33,922 nucleotides of DNA, from contig JAUZSQ010000073.1 of NCBI GenBank assembly GCA_030949325.1, forward strand, positions 1-33,922. The letters run 5' to 3'. A program made the translations under genes and the position numbers. The notes beneath the pieces were generated by a model that saw only the letters and a program-made list of their open reading frames with translations, was not told where the DNA came from and did not search any database. The DNA comes from Sulfurovum sp. (GTDB taxonomy: Bacteria; Campylobacterota; Campylobacteria; Campylobacterales; Sulfurovaceae). Each line of letters opens with the position of its first letter. Positions within the stretch are counted from its first letter, which is position 1. Below, one piece after another: positions 28,571 through 33,922 of the stretch.

Positions 28571-29915
28571 TTAGACTCTGATTTCTACCCCTTCTTTCGT
28601 GACTCTGAGGGTATCATATTTGTTGTATAGTACCTTTGCACCTTCTTGTACTTTGACAAATTTACGCTTGGTATAATCCACTTCATAATCCCCTGAATTC
28701 TTGACCGAAAAATCCACACAAAGTTTCGCAGCAGCTTGAAGTACTGAGTCTGCTAACTGCTGTTTGTCTGTGCGTATAATAACGTGACTCGACGGCACAT
28801 CTCTAATATGCATCCACACATCATTCGCCTTAGCGATTGCTAGTAATTTTTGATTTTCGTTGGCATTACGCCCTACCAGTACTTTGTAATCTTCTATCCA
28901 AAAGAGTTCACCCTCTCTAAGCTTCTCTTTTTTACGCAAAGACTTCGCACGTTTAGGCACTAAAAGCTCCAATTCATAGGGTGTTTTGGCTTGTTCTAGT
29001 GCATAATAAATATTCTCATAAAAGGCTTTTTTGGAGCTAAGGTTTTCTTGTTCTATATGCACATTTTTGGCTTTGGACTTGGCACGTTTGGCAAGATTGA
29101 AATAATAATCAGACATACGATTGACTTTGGTATTCTTGGGCAAAGGTATGCTCACTTCATTGCCCTCAAAGTCATAAGTTTTGAGCTTGGTATCATAGGG
29201 CTTGATTTGATACAAGTTTGCCAAGATAAGATTACCAGCATCTTGAGACTGCTTCGCTTGAATCCCCAATTTTTTCTTTGTCGGGCAATTTGTCCAAAAG
29301 TTGTGCAAACTTTTTTATCTTTTTGGCTACGCTAGAACATTTTTGTTTTTTGATTTCACGAAGCTTTGTCTCTTGCATCTGCGTAAACTTTGCTTCTAAA
29401 TACTCCCGAATATCACCTATGTCTTTGACCTCTTCATGACGTTCAAACGCAGGAATTGCCAAAAGTTCCATCGCAGGACGTACTACACGAAAAGAACTCT
29501 CAGCATCAATATGCCGAAGGGCTTCAATCGTCACTTCATTGTCATCAATCAAAATAGCATTCGTATTTTTGCCCGTAAACTCCAACTGCAAATAGATGAC
29601 CTTGTCCTTATACGAACTCTTAGGAGCAATCCTAAATCGTAAAATACGGTCATCATGAGGCACATCTACACCCAAGAGCTTAGACCCCGAAAGCAAAGCA
29701 TGCAAGAGCGTATCAAAAGGAGCATTATAGCCCTTAAGTGGTCGTTGAGAAGGTGCTTTATACACCGAAGAAACCCCACGAGTGAGGTTAAAGAAATAAC
29801 TTTCATGCTTGTCAAATGTCATCTCTATCGTATTGTTCTCCACACGCCTAGCACGGGAAATAAACGTAAAATCTTCGATACACTTAGCAATAGCTTTGAG
29901 TTCATACACTTTCAT
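28571..29915 (-). CDS. NFACT/RqcH-like protein (one extra A near 29270)
   Basis: 447 residues after removing one A from a run of six (between LPDKEK and LGIQAKQSQD). The N-terminal NFACT-N domain spans about the first 200 residues, and a lysine-rich coiled coil follows. The C-terminal NFACT-R (DUF814) domain has LVGRNANENQKLL and DVWMHIRDVPSSHVII. Members bind the 50S subunit and tRNA in ribosome quality control and add alanine tails; some were first called fibronectin-binding proteins. This one is shorter than the ~550-residue RqcH of Firmicutes, so tailing activity is uncertain. AAGGTGATTTT precedes the ATG. Confidence 0.82.
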
Positions 29916-30003
29916 AAAATCACCTTATATTAATGAGTCTGTTATTTTAGCATAATTAGATTAGGTCATGTTCATACACCTTCAAGCAAAGTAACGCCAA
30001 GAG

Positions 30004-30168
30004 ATGTTTAACAGAATCTATAAAGTAAAAATGACCCTAGAGATATTAAGAAAGTTACCAGATTATTTAGTGGTCTTGACTATGAGCTACATCATGGGTA
30101 AACAAATGAAATCTGTAGATTATAACTCTAGAAATATCAAACTTATAGAAAAAGAAAATCAAAAATGA
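30004..30168 (+). CDS. Small ORF, 54 residues, doubtful
   Basis: It reads MFNRIYKVKMTLEILRKLPD, then YLVVLTMSYIMGKQMKSVDY and a lysine-rich end. The composition is protein-like, with one hydrophobic segment, but the ribosome site is poor and no family is recognised. An alternative start is the ATG at 30031. It could be the end of a lost gene. Confidence 0.3.
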   Translation: MFNRIYKVKMTLEILRKLPDYLVVLTMSYIMGKQMKSVDYNSRNIKLIEKENQK

Positions 30169-30261
30169 TGCGTCAGATATTGGGTATCATTGATAGTATT
30201 ATCGAATAAAGGAACATTCCGATACTATGTAGCAACTATAAAAACATTTACAAGGCATACG

Positions 30262-30606
30262 GTGAAAAAATATTTTGCATTTATAGCATTACTCATGGTC
30301 ATAGTTTTTCTTTATACAAGTAAAGAGAGTAACCCACATGACCCAACATCTAGCTATCCACTCTTTAAAGTGCAATGTAACAATACTTCTATCCCTAACT
30401 TTACACTTAACTATGATTCAAACCCATCAGAAGATGAAGTCGAGAAATTATGTACTTGTATATGGGACAAATTTGTTGCATGGGAAAAAGAAATTGCTGT
30501 TAAATTGAGCTCTGGAGAAACACATACTATTAGTGCTGTACATATGGCAGGGTTTCTCGCAATATTTGGTGCAAGAATCAGTGAATGTGGAGGAGATAAA
30601 CTCTAG
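30262..30606 (+). CDS. Membrane-anchored or secreted protein of unknown function
   Basis: 114 residues from the GTG at 30262, which has AAGG before it and gives a natural signal-anchor (MKKYFAFIALLMVIVFLYT). An ATG at 30190 would add 24 charged residues before the hydrophobic segment and is less likely. The remainder is acidic with four cysteines (KVQCN, KLCTCIW, SECGG), which could form disulfides outside the membrane. Not recognised. It stands alone between the NFACT gene and the small lysine-rich ORF. Confidence 0.55.
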   Translation: MKKYFAFIALLMVIVFLYTSKESNPHDPTSSYPLFKVQCNNTSIPNFTLNYDSNPSEDEVEKLCTCIWDKFVAWEKEIAVKLSSGETHTISAVHMAGFLAIFGARISECGGDKL

Positions 30607-30695
30607 GCTTTAAAGTTTTAGCGATGAGCCTCTGCTTATCACGAAATAGTAAGTTTAAGTATATATAATATATAAATTCAAATGAAGGAGACACC

Positions 30696-30791
30696 ATGGC
30701 AAAAGGTCAAGATAAACAAAAATCAGTGAAGACGAAATCAACAAAAACTTTAAAAGAAAAACGTGCAGAAAAAAAAGCAAAGAAGTCTTAA
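30696..30791 (+). CDS. 31-residue lysine-rich small protein
   Basis: It starts MAKGQDKQKSVKTKSTKTLK and ends KRAEKKAKKS; nearly half the residues are Lys or Arg. GAAGGAG five bases before the ATG is one of the best ribosome sites in the window, and TATATAATATATAA lies 20 bases further up, so it is very likely translated. Similar tiny MAKGQDK... proteins occur in other Proteobacteria without assigned function. It may bind nucleic acid, judging only from charge. Confidence 0.7.
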   Translation: MAKGQDKQKSVKTKSTKTLKEKRAEKKAKKS

Positions 30792-30815
30792 GGTTACGTT
30801 CACTAACCCCTCTAT

Positions 30816-30844
30816 TTGGCATTTATGTATATATCTGATATAAT
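30816..30844 (+). promoter_or_regulatory. Promoter of the toxin-antitoxin pair
   Basis: TTGGCA (30816-30821), a 17-base spacer and TATAAT (30839-30844), a near-consensus sigma-70 promoter and the best one in the window. Confidence 0.75.
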
Positions 30845-30858
30845 ATCTATATAGATAT
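30843..30858. promoter_or_regulatory. 16-bp perfect palindrome, likely antitoxin operator
   Basis: ATATCTATATAGATAT overlaps the end of the -10 box and covers the expected transcription start. Ribbon-helix-helix antitoxins repress their own operon by binding such palindromes, so this is the natural operator of the gene 15 bases downstream. Confidence 0.65.
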
Positions 30859-30873
30859 ACAAAAGGATATAAA

Positions 30874-31105
30874 ATGTCAATAGTAAAAAAACTTATCTCG
30901 TTTGATTCGGTGGTTGCAGAAGAACTTGAAACTCTTTCTAAAACACTTGACATCACCCAAAAAGAACTCATAGAGAGAGCCTTGGACTTCTACTTTGACC
31001 ATACAGATAGCATAACCGCACAGAAGTTGTCAGATGATGTAGCATCGGGGGAAAGTAAAAGTACATGACGCAGACGATGTATTTGCAGAACTCGGGCTGG
31101 AGTAG
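30874..31105 (+). CDS. Ribbon-helix-helix antitoxin (one extra G near 31050)
   Basis: 76 residues after removing one G from a run of five. The N-terminal half fits a CopG/ribbon-helix-helix DNA-binding fold (short strand ISFDSVVAEEL, then TLDITQKELIERALDFYF). The repaired C-terminus (KVKVHDADDVFAELGLE) is the toxin-binding tail usual for RelE/ParE partners. Without the repair it ends early at 31068 and loses the tail. Its stop shares the G of the toxin GTG start (TAGTG), the normal coupling in these operons. AAGGA precedes the ATG. Confidence 0.8.
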
Positions 31106-31377
31106 TGTATAAGCTAAAACTAACAGATGAAGCGATACTCAACTTAAAAAAATTTAACCATGCAGAACAACAACTTATAGCTAAAAAATTACGCTATTTG
31201 GAAGAGCATTTTGAAGGACTCAAAACAACTAAAAAAGTCACAGAGTTAAAGGGTACAGACTACAAGCACTATAGATTTGTGATAGCTAGGCGTATACGAG
31301 CAATATTTGAAATAAATAATGGTAAACTCATACTCTTGGTACTTAAAATTGGAAGAAGAAAAGATGTATATGCGTAA
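31105..31377 (+). CDS. RelE/ParE-superfamily toxin
   Basis: 90 residues with a GTG start. The order of strands and the ending YRFVIARRIRAIFEINNGKL, read as YRFVIARRIRAIFEI then LILLVLKIGRRKDVY, match RelE/ParE-type toxins. RelE members cut mRNA in the ribosome; ParE members poison gyrase. The KIGRRKDVY ending with basic residues is compatible with an mRNA-cleaving RelE, but this is inference. It is coupled to the antitoxin upstream. Confidence 0.8.
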   Translation: MYKLKLTDEAILNLKKFNHAEQQLIAKKLRYLEEHFEGLKTTKKVTELKGTDYKHYRFVIARRIRAIFEINNGKLILLVLKIGRRKDVYA

Positions 31378-31429
31378 GATACTGCACTTTTTAGCAGGAA
31401 GTTAAAAAAGAGTTATCATTATCACCTGA

Positions 31430-31813
31430 CACCTAGACTTATACAAAGACCTCTACTATAAAACAAGCATAGAAGCGAAAAAAGACCCAAGATTAAAAAA
31501 CTCAGGCAATATCATAGGCTTTGAATTTGATGGTGTTTTTTGGAAAAATGAACCTAAAACAGCCTTTTATGATTGGATGTATATCAAAGCCCTTTACCAA
31601 AATAATAAAAATATTATAGATGAACTATGCACCTATACAGCATTTACTGATATAGAGTTTAATCCTAAAAAGTCTATTAATTGTCAAGCTAAAACTTGTG
31701 CTATTTTGGTATCATTAATCAAAAAAAACAAGATAGAAGAGGCTTTAGGTTCTAAAGAGAGATTTATTGAGATGGTTTATCCTAGAGTGATTGTACAGAG
31801 TGGACTTTTTTAG
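31430..31813 (+). pseudogene. C-terminal fragment resembling DarT-associated NADAR antitoxin family (DUF6977)
   Basis: 127 codons are open from 31430 after a TGA, without a proper start at the front; the first ATG is at 31577. The sequence IIGFEFDGVFWKNEPKTAFY, then AFTDIEFNPKKSINCQAKTC and ILVSLIKKNKIEEAL reminds me of the C-terminal part of NADAR-like antitoxins paired with DarT ADP-ribosyltransferases. The memory is partial, so the family is tentative. The N-terminal part and any DarT toxin are missing, so it is probably a remnant. Confidence 0.4.
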
Positions 31814-31831
31814 AAATTGAAATTATTTATG

Positions 31832-31891
31832 GACATAATATGGGTATAATATATACTATAATTCAATCATTGAAATTTCAAAAGGATAAAA
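31832..31891 (+). promoter_or_regulatory. Promoter-leader, copy 1 of a duplicated segment
   Basis: It has GACATAATATGGGTATAAT, a second TATAAT 8 bases later, and AAAAGGAT before the ATG. The segment is similar base by base to 32131-32189, with one gap, up to and including the ATGAAA start. Confidence 0.55.
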
Positions 31892-32119
31892 ATGAAAGTA
31901 TGTAAAATATGTGGACTTAATTATCCTGATTATGGTAATGGTTGTTGGAAATGTCATTCTCATCTTAGACCAAAATCTAATAGAATGAAAAAAAGAGTAG
32001 AAAGAACACCTAGAATGGTTGAGGGTTATGAAGAAGTCTATCATAGAGATGGGACGAGTGAACCTTATGTTTATATGGGTGATGGGGTTTATATTCACCC
32101 TGATGATGCTTGGTGGTAA
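31892..32119 (+). CDS. Small zinc-ribbon-like protein
   Basis: 75 residues. Two CxxC pairs (CKICG and CWKCH) are spaced 13 residues apart, as in small zinc ribbons. A basic stretch (RPKSNRMKKRVER) follows, then an aromatic acidic tail (YVYMGDGVYIHPDDAWW). Not recognised beyond this. AAAGGATAAAA precedes the ATG. It shares a leader with the next gene. Confidence 0.6.
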   Translation: MKVCKICGLNYPDYGNGCWKCHSHLRPKSNRMKKRVERTPRMVEGYEEVYHRDGTSEPYVYMGDGVYIHPDDAWW

Positions 32120-32130
32120 GGTTTTCTATA

Positions 32131-32189
32131 GACACGATATGGGTACAATAAATATTATAATTTAATTATTCAAATTAAAAAGGTTCAAA
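32131..32189 (+). promoter_or_regulatory. Promoter-leader, copy 2 of a duplicated segment
   Basis: It has GACACGATATGGGTACAAT, then ATTATAAT, and AAAAAGG before the ATG. It is the same length to within one base as copy 1, so the duplication includes promoter and ribosome site. Confidence 0.55.
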
Positions 32190-32630
32190 ATGAAAAATGC
32201 AAAATCATTAGAAGAATTAAAAATATTAGTTTTTGAAAAAAATGAAGCTAACAAGCGAAATAAAGATAAATTATTTAAACTAGCTAAAGGACATTATGAC
32301 ATAAAAACTATTGAAAAGTTAAGAGATGATTTTGGATTTAAAAGTTCTAAAATATATCTTGCTAAATTAGACAATCAGTCATTAGATGATGCTATAAAAA
32401 ATAGAGATTTTGAGAGTTTTAAAAAGTTTATTGAAGTGTTAAAAGATAAAACCAAAGTCAATACAGAGGAATTAATAGAAAAAAAATATGATGATATATT
32501 TTTGAAACTTCTTATAACAAAAGGCTTTTATGCATACCTTTCTACACAACTAACTCAAAAGAAAAAGTGCTATTATACAAGTAAAAGAAAAGACATGAAT
32601 AAAAGACTAAAAAAAGATATGAGAAGTTAG
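32190..32630 (+). CDS. Helical, lysine-rich protein of unknown function
   Basis: 146 residues, strongly charged, predicted nearly all helix (SLEELKILVFEKNEANKR at the start; the end is basic, KRKDMNKRLKKDMRS). No signal peptide, membrane segment or known motif. Very AT-rich, consistent with transferred DNA. It shares its promoter-leader with the zinc-ribbon gene upstream. Confidence 0.5.
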   Translation: MKNAKSLEELKILVFEKNEANKRNKDKLFKLAKGHYDIKTIEKLRDDFGFKSSKIYLAKLDNQSLDDAIKNRDFESFKKFIEVLKDKTKVNTEELIEKKYDDIFLKLLITKGFYAYLSTQLTQKKKCYYTSKRKDMNKRLKKDMRS

Positions 32631-32672
32631 TAAGAGGTGAGATAGAATACAAAACATAAAAGCCAAAGTGGA

Positions 32673-33919
32673 ATGAACCTAGTATTGGAGACAGATGGAT
32701 GGAGTCAAGTCCAAGCATCATGGCGATTTTATAATAATGAAGAAGTAACAATTCCCTCACTCAATGACCCCATCATAGCAGAGGTAGTAGAGGAAAGTAA
32801 TAAAAGAGTAGGTAACTATACCTTGGTAGCCTATGATTGGTCACATTTGGACTATAAAAAAGCATACAAAGAAACAGGAACTTGTGACTAAGAATAAGAA
32901 AGGGAATGCAGAAACAGATAGGGTATGATTTGCAAGGTTCATTGGCAATGGATGAGAAAGGAAACCTTTGGGTGCCTTAGCCCAAAAACTTGGCAACAAG
33001 TGAGAAGATATACTCCACTTATGATAGCAATATTGATACAAACTTAACGCATTTAGAGGAGTTGGTTCAAAGAACCAAATACATACGAGAAAATTATAAG
33101 TTTGAAAAAGAGTTGGTTGATATTATTGACCGAGAAGGAGATAGTGTAGCCTTAATGAGAGAGTATGAAGCCAATGGTTGGTGCTATCTGATTCGAGCTA
33201 AATCAAATCACAAAGTTTACCTGCCTGACGAGGATAGAGAGGCAAAACAAGGAGATTTGGCAAAAGAATTAACGCTAGGAAGCTACCTTAAAACCATTAA
33301 ATATAAAGTGGATAAAAAGATGCAAAAAGTGAAGATATTTGTCAATGAAATAGAGGTAACTATAAAAGAGATGCCACCAAATCAGTACTTGACGAGGACG
33401 GTAAGCTGAAAAACTATCTTCACAGCAGGAGAGAGTATCAAGGCAAGGTTTGTGGTAGAGAGATTGGTTGATGAAGACAACAATATTGTTGCCCAATGGA
33501 TGCTTTTGAGCAATGTTCCCAAAGAGGTAACAGCCACAACTATTGGTACTTGGTATTATCATAGATGGAAAATAGAAAGCTATTTTAAACTTTTTAAAAT
33601 CTTCTGGATTTAATCTTGAAAGTTGGCAACAAGAAACTCCAATGGCTCTGTTTAGAAGACTTCTCGTGGTCTCGTATGCTACATTGTTTGTTTGGAAAGA
33701 TTGAGCGTTCGGAAGAGAAAAAATGCTCCTGCTGTTAGAAAGTTTTTAGTGCAACTCTCAGGACGACTTATTGAAAAGAACAAAGAATTTACAACACCTG
33801 CTTTACTATCAGGTCTTTGGGTTTTTATGAAGATGATGAATGTTTTAAAAATCTACGATGTTGAGGCTCTTTTTGCTTTTAAAGAGCAAATCGGGGATAT
33901 GATGGGCATGGAACTTTGA
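32673..33919 (+). pseudogene. IS4-type transposase, frame broken several times
   Basis: Reading across frames gives one transposase: WSQVQASWRFYNNEEVTIPS, LVAYDWSHLDYKKAYKE, IGYDLQGSLAMDEKGNLWVP, NLATSEKIYSTYDSN, IDREGDSVALMREYEANGW, YYHRWKIESYFKLFK, then FNLESWQQETPMALFRRLL and the tail to 33919. The IS4 signature Y-(2)-R-(3)-E-(6)-K is exact in YYHRWKIESYFKLFK. The frame changes near 32895, 32975, 33600, 33700 and 33725, and there is a TGA at 33409. The N-terminal 30-50 residues are missing. The terminal inverted repeats are not identified; the right end may be just outside the window. Confidence 0.8.
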
Positions 33920-33922
33920 GTT

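Noticed and set aside
31856..32098. Minus-strand open frame of 80 codons opposite the zinc-ribbon gene
   Set aside because: The plus-strand gene has a promoter, ribosome site and CxxC motifs; the antisense frame has none.

Overview
The window is AT-rich and looks like a piece of a Campylobacterota (Epsilonproteobacteria) chromosome, closest in gene content to Sulfurovum or Sulfurimonas. The reasons are the protein sequences, the runs clpS-clpA-aat-tal-pilT and rplY-pth-LptF/G, a str operon without tuf, and 'AAGGA(T)' ribosome sites before most genes. Assignment to a genus is inference; I could not run a search.

Layout. (1) 1-2426: decayed mobile DNA, an IS66-type transposase and a second broken helix-turn-helix gene. 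(2) 2427-16732, all minus strand: core genes. These are an Fe-S oxidoreductase subunit, argF, an SCP2-like protein, a thioredoxin-like protein, the str operon rpsL-rpsG-fusA, then clpS-clpA-aat-tal-pilT-rplY-pth-LptF/G. (3) 16834-19764, plus strand: bioD, a small unknown gene and a broken DUF255/thioredoxin-domain gene, followed by a palindromic intergenic element. (4) 19866-22599, minus strand: aroK, a MATE transporter, a small membrane protein and purN, with overlapping or nearly touching genes. Then rpsU (plus) converges with an RBBP9-like hydrolase (minus). (5) 23546-26630: an accessory island in very AT-rich DNA with a Fic protein, an Abi-like HEPN protein, a TIR-domain protein and a 68-residue ORF that looks like the joined ends of a lost MmeI-type methyltransferase. 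Direct repeats and tandem palindromes sit in the island. (6) 26667-29915, minus strand: dxr, cdsA and an NFACT/RqcH-like gene. (7) 29933-33922: small unknown ORFs, a ribbon-helix-helix/RelE-type toxin-antitoxin pair with a readable promoter and palindromic operator, a headless fragment resembling a NADAR-type antitoxin, two small genes behind duplicated promoter-leaders, and a broken IS4-type transposase.

How the genes work together. ClpS, ClpA and Aat are the adaptor, unfoldase and tagging enzyme of the bacterial N-degron pathway and lie in one transcription unit. dxr and cdsA overlap by one base. Fic, HEPN/Abi, TIR and the methyltransferase scar suggest a defence island inserted between housekeeping genes.

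A caution about the sequence. At least eight conserved genes, including essential fusA and cdsA, are broken by frameshifts. In the intact-family genes almost every one is repaired by removing a single extra base, often in a short homopolymer. This one-sided pattern looks like uncorrected read error rather than biology. I therefore give such genes as full-length CDS with the break noted, and reserve 'pseudogene' for the transposase remnants and other genes too damaged to repair simply.
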